Source: Gaiellales bacterium (GTDB lineage: Bacteria > Actinomycetota > Thermoleophilia > RBG-16-64-13). From it: 64,000 nt of DNA. The notes under the pieces are model-generated. The model was given only the letters and a program-made list of their open reading frames with translations. It made no database searches and had not been told where the DNA came from. Made by a program: the position numbers and the translations under genes. The stretch covers positions 1 to 64,000 of the forward strand of contig JAAYAL010000077.1 in assembly GCA_012719395.1 (NCBI GenBank), written 5' to 3'. Position 1 is the first letter of the stretch. Each line of letters begins with the position of its first letter. Positions 26,328-35,233 of this stretch are shown in pieces.

Positions 26328-26401
26328 AGCGGATGAAGGGATTCGAACCCTCGACCTTCTGCATGGCAAGCAGACGCTCTAGCCGACTGAGCTACATCCG
26401 C
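26328..26401 (-). tRNA. tRNA-Gly (anticodon GCC)
   Basis: Cloverleaf on the minus strand with acceptor GCGGATG/CATCCGC, anticodon stem TCTGC/GCAGA, loop TTGCCAT (anticodon GCC), T-loop TTCGAAT and discriminator U. No CCA is encoded. Probably co-transcribed with tRNA-Cys. Confidence 0.95.
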
Positions 26402-26463
26402 CCGTCACCCCCTTGGCACCGGCCATGCGGGGGACTCCGGAGGGCAGGATTATAGCGCCTGCA

Positions 26464-28056
26464 TCAGGAGGCGTCCAGAGCCTTGTTCACCAAAAGGTCG
26501 GCGGCCTTGTTCTCCTCTCGAGGGACATGCGTGATGTCCACATGCCTGAACCGCCCAACCAGGCCCACTGCCACCTGGTACAGCTCCTGAAGCTCCGGGT
26601 CCCGCACTCTGTACTCCCGGCGCAGCTGACGCACGATCAGCTCCGAGTCCGAGAACACACTCACGTAACGTGCCCCCCGGTCCACCGCCGTTTCCAGACC
26701 GGTGATCAGCGCTTGGTACTCCGCCACGTTGTTGGTGGTATGCCCGATGCGGTCACAGATCTCTTCCAGCACGCGTCCCTCGGCGTCCTCCACCACCACG
26801 CCAATGGCAGCCGGGCCAGGGTTCCCCCGGGACCCCCCGTCCACGCGCAGCACCACCCGACGGTCATTCTCGGTGTCCCCGAGCGCCTCGTCCCCGACGT
26901 CAAACAGCTGTTCCGGTGCTGCCGCGCCCGAATCGCGCTTTCCCGCCCGCGCCGTGCGCCAAGGGTTGACCGACGACGTGGCGAACACGGCCGGGACGCG
27001 CCACCGGGCCAGCTGCTCGTTCAGCACTGCCGTCCACCGCTTCAACGCCCACGTCTCCACCTCGAAATGGGGCGCCTGGATGACAGCCAAGCCCACATCG
27101 GCGGCGCGCTCGGCATCGTGGTAGCCCAGGTCCCCCGTGATGAGCACGTCGGCCACACCCGCAGTGTCCTCCAGCAGGCTGCCCCCGCTCCCGGTCACCA
27201 CCGCCACCCGGTCCACCAGCTTCTCCGAGCTGCCGGCGTACGCCAATTCCCCCAACCCCAACACCGAGGCCATATTTGCCACCACCGAGACCAGCGGAAC
27301 GGGAGTGCGCAGACGTCCCACCCGGCCCTGTCCCCACCTCGCGCGCACGTTCTGCAAGGGGTAGATATCGAAAGCCGGCTCCTCATACGGATGCGCGGCG
27401 ATGTACGCGCGCACCACGGCCGCCACCCGTACCGCCGGAACCACGGTCTCCCACCGAGCCTCTCCCACCTCCGACCTCTCACCCACACCGCCCACGGTCG
27501 GCTGGGCTCCGGTCAGCGGGACGAAGCCCCCGGTTCCCGGCGTCCAGAAAGAGCAATCCCGATACTCCCCTATCACACCCGCCCCCGCCGCGAACACAGC
27601 TCGGCTCACCGCCTCCAAAGCCGCGGGCGGCACAAAGCCCACCAGCTTCACCCAACCGGGAGGCGTGCGCACCAACGGCTCCCGTTCCACCAGCCCAAGC
27701 TCGTCCGCCAGCTGATCGCACAGCCCCCGCGGTGCTCCGTCCAGGTTGGTGTGGCAGGCGAAAGCGGCCACGTCTCCCGCAATCAGTTGATTGACCATGA
27801 CCCCCTGACGGTCGCCATCCGTCACCCGGTTCATGGGGCGGAAGATCAGAGGATGGTGCGAGACGATGGCCTGGTAGCCGCCGGAGACAGCCTCCACCAC
27901 CACGTCTTCGGTCAGATCGAGCGCCACGAGGACCCGGCGTACCTCGTGGCTTCGGTGGCCGACCAGCAATCCCACGTTGTCCCACGGCTCCGCCAGGGCC
28001 AAGGGGGCGAGATAGTCCAGCACCCGTTCCAAGTCCTCGATGATCAAGGTTGGCAC
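26464..28056 (-). CDS. NIF3-family dinuclear metal protein fused to RNase HI
   Basis: A single 530-residue frame. Residues 1 to about 370 are a NIF3/YqfO-type protein, with metal-ligand motifs SHHPLIF, ACHTNLD and ITGDLGYHDAERA and an inserted PII-like middle domain (VGFVPPAALEAVSRAVFAAG). After a linker of about 35 residues, residues from about 398 to 525 form a complete RNase HI: VDGGSRGNPGP (first Asp), NNVAEYQAL (Glu), VFSDSELIV (second Asp) and ENKAADLLVN (last Asp). RNase H removes RNA from RNA-DNA hybrids. GTG start with AAAGGAGG six bases upstream. In mycobacteria an RNase H gene and a NIF3 gene are close neighbours separated by a zinc-ribbon gene; here they are one protein. Confidence 0.9.
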   Translation of the reverse strand: MPTLIIEDLERVLDYLAPLALAEPWDNVGLLVGHRSHEVRRVLVALDLTEDVVVEAVSGGYQAIVSHHPLIFRPMNRVTDGDRQGVMVNQLIAGDVAAFACHTNLDGAPRGLCDQLADELGLVEREPLVRTPPGWVKLVGFVPPAALEAVSRAVFAAGAGVIGEYRDCSFWTPGTGGFVPLTGAQPTVGGVGERSEVGEARWETVVPAVRVAAVVRAYIAAHPYEEPAFDIYPLQNVRARWGQGRVGRLRTPVPLVSVVANMASVLGLGELAYAGSSEKLVDRVAVVTGSGGSLLEDTAGVADVLITGDLGYHDAERAADVGLAVIQAPHFEVETWALKRWTAVLNEQLARWRVPAVFATSSVNPWRTARAGKRDSGAAAPEQLFDVGDEALGDTENDRRVVLRVDGGSRGNPGPAAIGVVVEDAEGRVLEEICDRIGHTTNNVAEYQALITGLETAVDRGARYVSVFSDSELIVRQLRREYRVRDPELQELYQVAVGLVGRFRHVDITHVPREENKAADLLVNKALDAS

Positions 28057-28103
28057 CGGGGGCCTCCTTTCTCAACCGTCGCATGATCGAACCACACATC
28101 ACG

Positions 28104-28132
28104 AGTGTAGCGGCGCGGAGGAGGACTGTAAA
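28104..28132 (-). promoter_or_regulatory. promoter of the NIF3-RNase H gene
   Basis: On the minus strand TTTACA (28132-28127), 17 bases and TACACT (28109-28104) give a good vegetative promoter. Transcription would start about 40 bases upstream of the GTG. Confidence 0.55.
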
Positions 28133-28201
28133 CGAGCGGCTCAAAGAGGGCCCACGGTGAGACCCCCTGGCCAAGGGGTGTGGCACCTGTATGAGAGGTG
28201 G

Positions 28202-28274
28202 TGGGCCCAGTAGGATTCGAACCTACGACCGGCCGATTATGAGTCGGCAGCTCTCACCGCTGAGCTATGGGCCC
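28202..28274 (-). tRNA. tRNA with anticodon CAT (elongator Met or lysidine-modified Ile)
   Basis: Cloverleaf on the minus strand with acceptor GGGCCCA/TGGGCCC, anticodon stem GCCGA/TCGGC, loop CTCATAA (anticodon CAT), T arm GTAGG-TTCGAAT-CCTAC and discriminator A. The paired G1-C72 excludes initiator tRNA. Whether it is elongator Met or Ile2 (read AUA after lysidine modification) cannot be decided by eye. Confidence 0.92.
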
Positions 28275-28291
28275 GCCGGGCAGCGTCTATT

Positions 28292-28930
28292 CTAACCCTT
28301 CTCCAGCACGAACACGCCCTGCTGCGCCATCAGATTGGGCCAGAACCTCACCCGGCCCCGCGGCCCCAGATAGAAGGCGCGCACCACGCGCATGCCGTGG
28401 TGCCGTGCGAACAGCCGGAAATCGCGGATGCTGACGCTATGGATGTTGGGCGTGTCGTACCATTGGTAGGGGAGGTTGCGCGTGACCGGAGCCCGCCCCT
28501 GGAACATGAGTTGCACACGGGCCGCCCAGTAGGCGAAGTTGGGCACACCCACGATGAGACGGCGACCAACCCTCAGGCCCTCCTCCATCACCAGCACCGT
28601 TTCCCGTGCCTGCTGCAGCGTTTGATTGAGGATAACGTAGTCAAACATCCCGGAGGGGTAATCGGACAGGCCTTCATCGACATCGCCATGGTAAACGGAC
28701 AAGCCTTTGGCCACGGCCTCATACACCTTCTCCTCGCCAATCTCCACGCCGGTGCCGCGAACGTCCTTTCGGTCCGCCAGAAGCTTGAGCAGCGTGCCCC
28801 TTCCCGATCCCACGTCCAGCACGCGGGAGCCCGGCTCCACCACCTCCACGATGAACAAGTGGTCAAGCCGCTGCCCGTCTGCCACCCGCGCAATGCCGGC
28901 CGTGACGGAGGGAGCAGGTTCAGCCGGCAA
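28292..28930 (-). CDS. metW: MetW-like class I methyltransferase
   Basis: A 212-residue SAM-binding-fold protein with motif [16 protein letters not shown] and the MetW hallmarks [10 protein letters not shown] and [21 protein letters not shown]. MetW accompanies MetX in many bacteria and supports homoserine acetylation; its exact reaction is unclear. The frame begins at TTG 28930, which overlaps the metX stop by 11 bases, so translation is probably coupled. It is the last gene before tRNA-Met/Ile on this strand. Confidence 0.88.
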   Translation of the reverse strand: MPAEPAPSVTAGIARVADGQRLDHLFIVEVVEPGSRVLDVGSGRGTLLKLLADRKDVRGTGVEIGEEKVYEAVAKGLSVYHGDVDEGLSDYPSGMFDYVILNQTLQQARETVLVMEEGLRVGRRLIVGVPNFAYWAARVQLMFQGRAPVTRNLPYQWYDTPNIHSVSIRDFRLFARHHGMRVVRAFYLGPRGRVRFWPNLMAQQGVFVLEKG

Positions 28931-30098
28931 CCTTCACCCCGTTACGCCGCGCCGTCACTTCCAGGAAGCTCTTGATGAGCAGCGTGAGTTGCTCCTTCTC
29001 CACCAGGAAGGAATCGTGACCATAGGAGGCCTTGATCTCCAAGTAGGTGCAATCGAGGCCGTTGCCCTTGAGGGCGCGCACAATGTCCTTGGACTGATAG
29101 GGAGGGTAGAGCCAATCGCTGCTGAAGGCGATTACCAGGAAACGCGTCTCCGGCAGCGTGTCCGCAAAGGCCTGCACCAGCGTTCCCTGACCGTTGCTCA
29201 AGTCGAAGTAGTCCAGCGCCTTGGTGATGTACAGGTAGCTGTTGGCATCAAAGCGCCTGGTGAACACCTCTCCCTGGTGCTTGAGGTAGCTCTCCACCTC
29301 GAAGTCGATGGACTCGAAATCGAACCCGAAGACTTCCTTCCCGCGCAACCGGCGACCGAATTTGTCCCGCATGGACTCGTCTGACAGATAGGTCACATGA
29401 CCGATCATACGGGCGATGGTCAGACCGGTATCCGGCGCCTCGGCGTCGTAGTAGTCTCCCCCGCGCCAGTTGCGATCCCGCATGATGGCCTGGCGGCCCA
29501 CCTCATTGAAGGCGATCTGCATGGGTGAGTGCTTGTGCGTGCAGGCGATGGGGATGCAGGAGGCCACCATCTCCGGGTAAGCCGTGACCCATTGCAGCGC
29601 CTGCATGCCGCCCATGGAGCCGCCGCACACCCCCAGGAGGCGTTCGATGCCCAGTAGGCCCACCAGCATCTTCTGCGCCCGCACCATGTCGGGCAGCGTC
29701 ACCACCGGGAAACGTAACCCGTAAGGCTCGTTGGTCTCCGGGTTGAGTGAACAGGGGCCGCTGGAGCCCTTGCAACCGCCGATCACGTTGGAGCAGATGA
29801 CGAAGTACTTGTTCGTATCGAAGGCCTTGCCCGGCCCCACCATCATGTCCCACCACCCGGGGCGGCTGTCACCGCGATGGTAGCCGGCCACATGGGCATC
29901 GCCGCTCAGAGCATGAAGGATAAGCACGGCATTGTCCCGAGCCTCGTTCAGACGCCCATACGTCTCGTAGGCAATGGTGACCGGGGAAAGCACGAGCCCG
30001 GAATCCAGATCCAGTGCTTCAAAGAACGCGTACTGCGTCTCTTGCACCCATCCTAGAGAGGTGTCGAACCTTTGGCCCTCAATGTGGTAGTCGCTCAT
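28920..30098 (-). CDS. metX: homoserine O-acetyltransferase
   Basis: Alpha/beta-hydrolase-fold acyltransferase that activates homoserine for methionine synthesis. In 392 residues: [30 protein letters not shown], the nucleophile elbow [15 protein letters not shown] and the C-terminal catalytic Asp/His region (SSDWLYPP ... [10 protein letters not shown]). The family also includes succinyltransferases, and specificity is not read from these motifs alone. It forms a pair with metW; no SAM riboswitch is visible in the 60 bases upstream. Confidence 0.93.
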   Translation of the reverse strand: MSDYHIEGQRFDTSLGWVQETQYAFFEALDLDSGLVLSPVTIAYETYGRLNEARDNAVLILHALSGDAHVAGYHRGDSRPGWWDMMVGPGKAFDTNKYFVICSNVIGGCKGSSGPCSLNPETNEPYGLRFPVVTLPDMVRAQKMLVGLLGIERLLGVCGGSMGGMQALQWVTAYPEMVASCIPIACTHKHSPMQIAFNEVGRQAIMRDRNWRGGDYYDAEAPDTGLTIARMIGHVTYLSDESMRDKFGRRLRGKEVFGFDFESIDFEVESYLKHQGEVFTRRFDANSYLYITKALDYFDLSNGQGTLVQAFADTLPETRFLVIAFSSDWLYPPYQSKDIVRALKGNGLDCTYLEIKASYGHDSFLVEKEQLTLLIKSFLEVTARRNGVKVAG

Positions 30099-30158
30099 AG
30101 CCTGAGTTTAGCGCAGCCTGCCGCTGGAACCGTGAGGACCCCGCCCACGGCGCTGGGC

Positions 30159-31940
30159 TCAGTGGTGGTAGCGGTTGGTGATGGGCAGCCGGCGGTCCTT
30201 GCCGAAGGCCTTGGGAGTGATACGGACGCCGGGGGCAGCTTGGCGGCGCTTGTACTCGTTGAGGTCAATCATGCGCGCCACCCGCTCCACCTCGTCACGG
30301 GCAAGGCCTTTGGCGACGACCTCTTCCACGCTCTCATCGAGCACGACGTAGGCCTCCACGATACGGTCCAGGACATGGTAGGGCGGGAGGGAATCCTGAT
30401 CCACCTGGTCCGGCCGCAACTCGGCCGAGGGCGGCCGTGTGAGGATGGACTCGGGCAGGGGCCCGGAGCCGGAGCCCAGCGTGTTGCGGTAGCGGGCCAG
30501 CCGATAGACCAGCGTTTTAGGCACGTCCTTGATGACCGCGAACCCACCTGCCATGTCACCGTAGAGGGTGGCGTAACCCACGGCCATCTCGCTCTTGTTG
30601 CCCGAGGTCAGCACCAGCCACCCGAACTTGTTTGACAGAGCCATGAGGAGGTTCCCCCGAATGCGCGCCTGGATGTTCTCTTCCGTGACGTCCGGCTCCC
30701 TCCCAGCGAAACCACCGGCCAGCGAGTTCAGATACGCCGCGAAGACCTCCTCGATGGGAATCTCCCTGAATTCGACACCAAGCGCTTCAGAGACGGTGCG
30801 CGCGTCCGACCGCGTCCCCTCGCTCGTGTAGCGAGAAGGCATGGACACCGCCACCACTCGCTCCGGTCCCAGGGCATCCGCCGCAACACAGGCCACAAAA
30901 GCCGAATCGATGCCGCCGGACATCCCCATGACCACCCGCCGGAAACGATTCTTCTCCACGTAGTCCCGCACCCCCAGGCACAGCGCACCGTATACCTCCG
31001 CCTCCAACGGCAGGCTGTCACCCACCCCGGCGCAGGAGGCCCGCAGTTCCGTCCGGAAAGCGGCACCCATGCAATTCGGCACGTTGCACCCGGGATCAAT
31101 GCGCACCACGCGCACCGGCCACCGACCCCGGTCACCGTCGTCCTGCGTCCTCTGATCCCCCGCGTCCGCCGCATGCCGTGCGGTCTCTGCCTGGGGCAAT
31201 TCCGCGCCTTGACGGGACAGCCCCAGATCCACCAGAACCAGCGCTTCCTGGAACTGTGGTGCGCGACAGAGCACCTCCCCCTGGTGCGTCGTCACAAGAC
31301 TGTGCCCGTCAAACACCAGCTCATCCTGGCCGCCCACGCCATTGACATACGCAAAGGGCACGCCGGTCTCGCGCACACGCTCAGCCAGCATCTGCTCCCT
31401 CTCGTGCCCCTTTCCCACGTGGTAAGGGGACATAGAGATGTTCACGATGGCGGCGGCATGGCCCGCCACCGCCGCCTCGCTGGGCCCGCCGGCGTACCAG
31501 ATGTCTTCGCACACGTTGACGGCCACACAGCCGCCGGGCAGATCAAGTATCAGCACCTCATCTCCGGGCACGAAATAGCGCTTTTCGTCAAAGACGGCGT
31601 AATTGGGAAGCAGAATCTTGCGATAGACAGCCTGCACGCGACCCCGTGCCACCACAGCCGCTACGTTGTAGACCAGGCCGTCCTCCTCCAGCGGGCATCC
31701 GATCACCGCCACCGTAGACGTGCAGGCGGTGGCCGCCTCGGCCAATGCGTGAGCGCAGTCCCGCACAAAGTGGCTCTTCAGCAGCAAATCCTCCGGGGGA
31801 TACCCACTGATGGCCAGTTCCGGGAAAGCCACCAGGTCCGCTCCGGCCCGCTGAGCTTCCTCGATGACCCTCGCCACCAAGGCGGAGTTGCCCTCGAGGT
31901 CACCGACCGTGGGGTTGATCTGCGCCAGCGCCAGCTTCAC
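30159..31940 (-). CDS. nadE: glutamine-dependent NAD+ synthetase
   Basis: Last step of NAD synthesis, using ammonia from glutamine. The 593-residue protein joins an N-terminal nitrilase/glutaminase domain (Glu in PELAISGYPPEDL, Lys in YRKILLPNY, Cys in VNVCEDIWYAGG) to a C-terminal ATP-pyrophosphatase synthetase domain (VMGMSGGIDSAFVA, then LVLTSGNKSEMAVGY). A linker of about 60 polar residues (about 245-300, QDDGDRGRWPVR) separates them. The start overlaps the manB stop, so it is part of the manC-manB-nadE transcript. Confidence 0.95.
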   Translation of the reverse strand: MKLALAQINPTVGDLEGNSALVARVIEEAQRAGADLVAFPELAISGYPPEDLLLKSHFVRDCAHALAEAATACTSTVAVIGCPLEEDGLVYNVAAVVARGRVQAVYRKILLPNYAVFDEKRYFVPGDEVLILDLPGGCVAVNVCEDIWYAGGPSEAAVAGHAAAIVNISMSPYHVGKGHEREQMLAERVRETGVPFAYVNGVGGQDELVFDGHSLVTTHQGEVLCRAPQFQEALVLVDLGLSRQGAELPQAETARHAADAGDQRTQDDGDRGRWPVRVVRIDPGCNVPNCMGAAFRTELRASCAGVGDSLPLEAEVYGALCLGVRDYVEKNRFRRVVMGMSGGIDSAFVACVAADALGPERVVAVSMPSRYTSEGTRSDARTVSEALGVEFREIPIEEVFAAYLNSLAGGFAGREPDVTEENIQARIRGNLLMALSNKFGWLVLTSGNKSEMAVGYATLYGDMAGGFAVIKDVPKTLVYRLARYRNTLGSGSGPLPESILTRPPSAELRPDQVDQDSLPPYHVLDRIVEAYVVLDESVEEVVAKGLARDEVERVARMIDLNEYKRRQAAPGVRITPKAFGKDRRLPITNRYHH

Positions 31941-33385
31941 ACCCGTGCTCCCTCAACGCGGCCCTCCTGCCCCCCATCCTCCTGCAGCAGACGGAGCACT
32001 TCCTCCGTCTTGCGCCCCAGCAAGGCCTTGTCGCCCCGGGTCTCCACATTGACCCGCACCAGCGGTTCCGTGTTGGACATGCGCACGTTGACGCGCCAGC
32101 ATTCAAACTCAAGACTGACACCGTCTATCTCATTGAGCGACAGGGCGTCGGGGGCCAGCGCGGCGCGGAAACGGCCGAGGGCCGCCGCCGGGTCCGGCAA
32201 CTCCAGGTTGATCTCCCCACTGGAGGGATAGCGGGCAATGTGCGCGTTGACCAAATCGGAGAGGCGTCCTCCGGATTCACTCATCAGCGTTGCCACCAGA
32301 AGCCAGGGAATCATGCCGCTATCGCAGAAGGAGAAGCGCCGGAAGTAATGGTGGGCGGACATCTCCCCGCCGTACACGGCGTTCTCACGGCGCATGCGAT
32401 CCTTGATGAAGGCATGACCGCTCTTGTTCATCACCGGCACTCCCCCGGCATCGCGCACCAACTCGATTGTGTTCCACACCAAGCGAGGATCGTGCACCAC
32501 CCGGCCACCGGCGCTACCCCGCAGGGCCTGCTGCGCCAGTAGACCAACCAGGTAGTAGCCCTCGATGAAGTCCCCGTGCTCGTCGAAGAAGAAGCAGCGA
32601 TCGAAATCGCCATCCCACGCCAGGCCCAGATCTGCCCCCGCCTTGCGCACGGCGGAGCCGGTGGCCTCCCGATTCTCCACCAGAAGCGGATTCGGGACCC
32701 CCCGCGGGAAGGTCCCGTCCGGCTCCATGTTGAGGCCCGTGATGGAGAAGGGCAGATGGCACTGCAGCTTCTGGATGATCGGCCCCGCCATCCCATCCCC
32801 CCCGTTGGCCACGATCCGCAGCGGACGCAGGCGACGCAGATCGACGTAGGTGAGGAGATGGGCCAGGTATTCCTCCGTGACGTCCCGAGCCTCCCGCACC
32901 CCGGGCGTGCGCGGTTCCTCCGTTACCAACGGCCCGCTGCCGCCCAGCGCTTGGCCCACCCACTCCGACATCTGCTGCAACCCGGTGTCTCCGCTGATGG
33001 GTATGGCCTTGTCCCGCACGAACTTCATGCCGTTGTAGTCCGCGGGGTTGTGGCTGGCCGTCACCATCACACCGCCGGCGAGCTCCCAGGCAAAGGTGGC
33101 GAAGTAGACCTGCTCCGTGCCCACCAGACCGAGATCCACCACATCGACCCCAGCGTCGTTGAGGCCGCGCTGCAGGGCGTCTGACAGCGCCGTTCCGCTC
33201 AGTCGCATGTCTCTGCCCACGGCCACCCGCCGCCCAGAGATCAACTTGGCGAGTGCTCGGCCTGACCAGTACGCGATGTCCTCGTTCACCTCGTCCGGCA
33301 CTCTCCCTCGAACATCGTAGGCCTTGAAAGCAGCCAACGGGGAAGTCGACCCTCCAACAGCACCCGGCAACGCGGAACCGGCCAT
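31937..33385 (-). CDS. manB: phosphomannomutase / phosphoglucomutase
   Basis: Interconverts mannose-6-P and mannose-1-P (and probably the glucose esters). The 482-residue protein has the phosphoserine motif TASHNPADYNGMKF, the metal-binding loop WDGDFDRCFFFDE, the sugar-specificity region GGEMSAHHYFRRF and the phosphate-binding C-terminal loop RMSNTEPLVRVNVE. It lacks nothing obvious of the four-domain family. ATG 33385 overlaps the manC stop by one base (TGATG) and has GGGAGGG seven bases upstream; a GTG three bases earlier is an alternative. It pairs with manC to make GDP-mannose. Confidence 0.92.
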   Translation of the reverse strand: MAGSALPGAVGGSTSPLAAFKAYDVRGRVPDEVNEDIAYWSGRALAKLISGRRVAVGRDMRLSGTALSDALQRGLNDAGVDVVDLGLVGTEQVYFATFAWELAGGVMVTASHNPADYNGMKFVRDKAIPISGDTGLQQMSEWVGQALGGSGPLVTEEPRTPGVREARDVTEEYLAHLLTYVDLRRLRPLRIVANGGDGMAGPIIQKLQCHLPFSITGLNMEPDGTFPRGVPNPLLVENREATGSAVRKAGADLGLAWDGDFDRCFFFDEHGDFIEGYYLVGLLAQQALRGSAGGRVVHDPRLVWNTIELVRDAGGVPVMNKSGHAFIKDRMRRENAVYGGEMSAHHYFRRFSFCDSGMIPWLLVATLMSESGGRLSDLVNAHIARYPSSGEINLELPDPAAALGRFRAALAPDALSLNEIDGVSLEFECWRVNVRMSNTEPLVRVNVETRGDKALLGRKTEEVLRLLQEDGGQEGRVEGARV

Positions 33386-34464
33386 CACAGATCCCTCCCA
33401 TGCCCGCGCTCGTCGAGGAAGCCCACCAGCCGCTTCAACTCCTCCGCCCGCGAGCAGGGCAGGATGAGCGTCTTGCTGCCGGCCCTAACCACCACAAGCC
33501 CGGAGACCCCGGCCAGGGCCACCAATTCGTCCTCATTCTCACAGAACACCAGATTGCCACCCGCGTCCAGCGCCGCCAGCCTACCGCGATACGCATTCCC
33601 CGCCTCATCCTGCTCCAGATACCGGCGCAGGGCCGGCCACCCTCCCAGGTCGTTCCAGTCAAAGGCCGCCTCCACCATGCGCACGTCCGACGCCTGCTCC
33701 ATGATGGCGTAATCGATGGAGACTGCTGCCAGCTGCTCGAAGGCGCGCAGAAGCACTTCCCGAGCGGGTACTCCGGCCGTGCACGCGTCCCCAATGGCAC
33801 GCACGTGCTTCGGGAGGAATCGTTCAAACGCCGCCAGCAGGACATCGTTGCGCCAGACGAACATGCCGCTGTTCCACAGGTAGTCGCCGGAGGCCACGTA
33901 CTGCTCGGCCACCTCCTGGTTGGGCTTCTCCCGGAATCCCTCCACCACATGATGGCGAAGCCCCGCCTCCGTGAAGAGTAGCGGCCCCCGACGTAGATAG
34001 CCGTACCCGGTGGCAGGATAGGCGGGACGGATACCGATGGTGTACAGACAGGCGGAAGCAGCGGCGGCCCGCGCCGCCGAAAGCATGACCCGGGCGAATT
34101 CCTCATCGGGCGCGATGCGATGGTCCGAGGTCAGCACCACGTTGACCGCCCGTCCCCACATCCTCTCCTGCACCACTGCCGCAAGGCAGATGGCAGCCGC
34201 AGTGTCTCTACGCAGCGGCTCTCCCAGCACGTTCCACGAGGGAAGCTCCGGCAACTGCTCCCTCACTTGGGGCACGAAATCCTCGTTGGTGAGCACGAGA
34301 ACCCTGTCCGCCGTCGTCAGCAGCAACGCCCGCCGAAACGACTCCTGCAACAGAGAACGGTCACCCAGCAGACGGAGGAACTGCTTGGGCCTGGCGCGGG
34401 TGCTGAGGGGCCAGAAGCGTGTCCCGCTGCCCCCAGCCAGGATGGTGACTACCCGCGGTGGCAC
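33385..34464 (-). CDS. manC: mannose-1-phosphate guanylyltransferase
   Basis: Makes GDP-mannose for cell-surface polysaccharide. The nucleotidyltransferase signature VVTILAGGSGTRFWPLSTRARPKQF is at the very N-terminus (shown here in part: LAGGSGTRFWPLS) and later elements GYGYLRRG, VEGFREKPN and WNSGMFVWR are typical. An open frame extends to 34545, but GTG 34464 with GAGGAG just upstream matches the family start, giving 359 residues. The C-terminal isomerase domain of bifunctional enzymes is absent. First gene of the manC-manB-nadE group. Confidence 0.93.
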   Translation of the reverse strand: MPPRVVTILAGGSGTRFWPLSTRARPKQFLRLLGDRSLLQESFRRALLLTTADRVLVLTNEDFVPQVREQLPELPSWNVLGEPLRRDTAAAICLAAVVQERMWGRAVNVVLTSDHRIAPDEEFARVMLSAARAAAASACLYTIGIRPAYPATGYGYLRRGPLLFTEAGLRHHVVEGFREKPNQEVAEQYVASGDYLWNSGMFVWRNDVLLAAFERFLPKHVRAIGDACTAGVPAREVLLRAFEQLAAVSIDYAIMEQASDVRMVEAAFDWNDLGGWPALRRYLEQDEAGNAYRGRLAALDAGGNLVFCENEDELVALAGVSGLVVVRAGSKTLILPCSRAEELKRLVGFLDERGHGRDL

Positions 34465-34644
34465 GCACTCCTCACTCCTTCCATTGGAGATTGCTCTCCC
34501 CTTCGCCCGCACCGCGGTCGAGCACTGCGACCCGGGCTCGTGCATCTTCTCTCACTCTCCTCCGCGTTGCTCCACCGAGCCATCCTAACACGCGTTTCCC
34601 ACCAACCAGAGCGCCCGACACACCGCCAAGATGCCCGAAATGCC

Positions 34645-34670
34645 GAAGGCCCGCCTGACGGCGGGCCTTC
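34645..34670 (-). terminator. terminator-like hairpin after tRNA-Asn
   Basis: A perfect 11-bp stem, GAAGGCCCGCC (34645-34655) with GGCGGGCCTTC (34660-34670), and loop TGAC lie just past the 3' end of tRNA-Asn. Only a short T-rich tract follows on the minus strand. Confidence 0.6.
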
Positions 34671-34677
34671 GCTAAGG

Positions 34678-34750
34678 CTCCTCGGGCAGGACTCGAACCT
34701 GCAACACCCTGGTTAACAGCCAAGTGCTCTGCCAATTGAGCTACCGAGGA
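34678..34750 (-). tRNA. tRNA-Asn (anticodon GTT)
   Basis: Cloverleaf on the minus strand with acceptor TCCTCGG/CCGAGGA, anticodon stem CTTGG/CCAGG, loop CTGTTAA (anticodon GTT), T arm GCAGG-TTCGAGT-CCTGC and discriminator G. No CCA is encoded. Confidence 0.94.
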
Positions 34751-34777
34751 ACGACCTGGGTCCAACTGGTGCGCACT

Positions 34778-34806
34778 AGTGTAGCCGACCAGAGCCCTCA
34801 TGAAAA
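34778..34806 (-). promoter_or_regulatory. candidate promoter of tRNA-Asn
   Basis: On the minus strand TTTTCA (34806-34801), 17 bases and TACACT (34783-34778) lie about 30 bases upstream of the tRNA. The -10 is identical to that of the NIF3-RNase H promoter. Confidence 0.45.
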
Positions 34807-34833
34807 CCGGTTACTCCATCTTGTCACCCCGCG

Positions 34834-35232
34834 TCAGCCCCGCCCGCCCGCAGCTTTTGGTGCTTCCCCGCCCACGAGGCAAATCAGCTCCGCCCCACAT
34901 TCCCGGCAGTGCAGCACTCGGCGCTGTTGTTGTTCGGAGCTCGGGCCGGTTCCCACGCCCGCCTGCCACACTTCCTCCAAGGGCGAGCCGCAGCAGAAGC
35001 AGGGCGTCTCCGTCCCCACGGCCCGCAACACCGCAGCCAGCGAGACACGGCCGATTCCCTCTGACCCACGCACTCGCTCGGCGCGCCCTGCGGCCGTGCC
35101 GGCGCCGGCACGGCCACGCGACCGGCCTTCACCTGTCTCCGGTGGCGAATCACCCACGAGAGACAGCTGACGCGGCTCCCCGGTAGTTGCGCATCTTGCC
35201 GGCGGCCACTCCCTCCTGCACGTAGCCGGCAT
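34834..35232 (-). CDS. possible zinc-ribbon protein downstream of lexA
   Basis: A 132-residue frame whose second half carries two cysteine pairs, TPCFCCGSPLEEVW and LHCRECGAELICLV, about 34 residues apart, as in a small zinc ribbon. The first half is an arginine-, glycine- and proline-rich stretch typical of chance frames in GC-rich DNA, so the true start may be internal (for example a GTG in RVSLAAVLRAVGTE region). It starts two bases after the lexA stop codon on the same strand. No family is recognised. Confidence 0.45.
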   Translation of the reverse strand: MPATCRREWPPARCATTGEPRQLSLVGDSPPETGEGRSRGRAGAGTAAGRAERVRGSEGIGRVSLAAVLRAVGTETPCFCCGSPLEEVWQAGVGTGPSSEQQQRRVLHCRECGAELICLVGGEAPKAAGGRG

Positions 35233-35233
35233 G

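Noticed and set aside
30099-30158. SAM riboswitch before metX
   Set aside because: The interval is only 60 bases and lacks riboswitch elements or a terminator.
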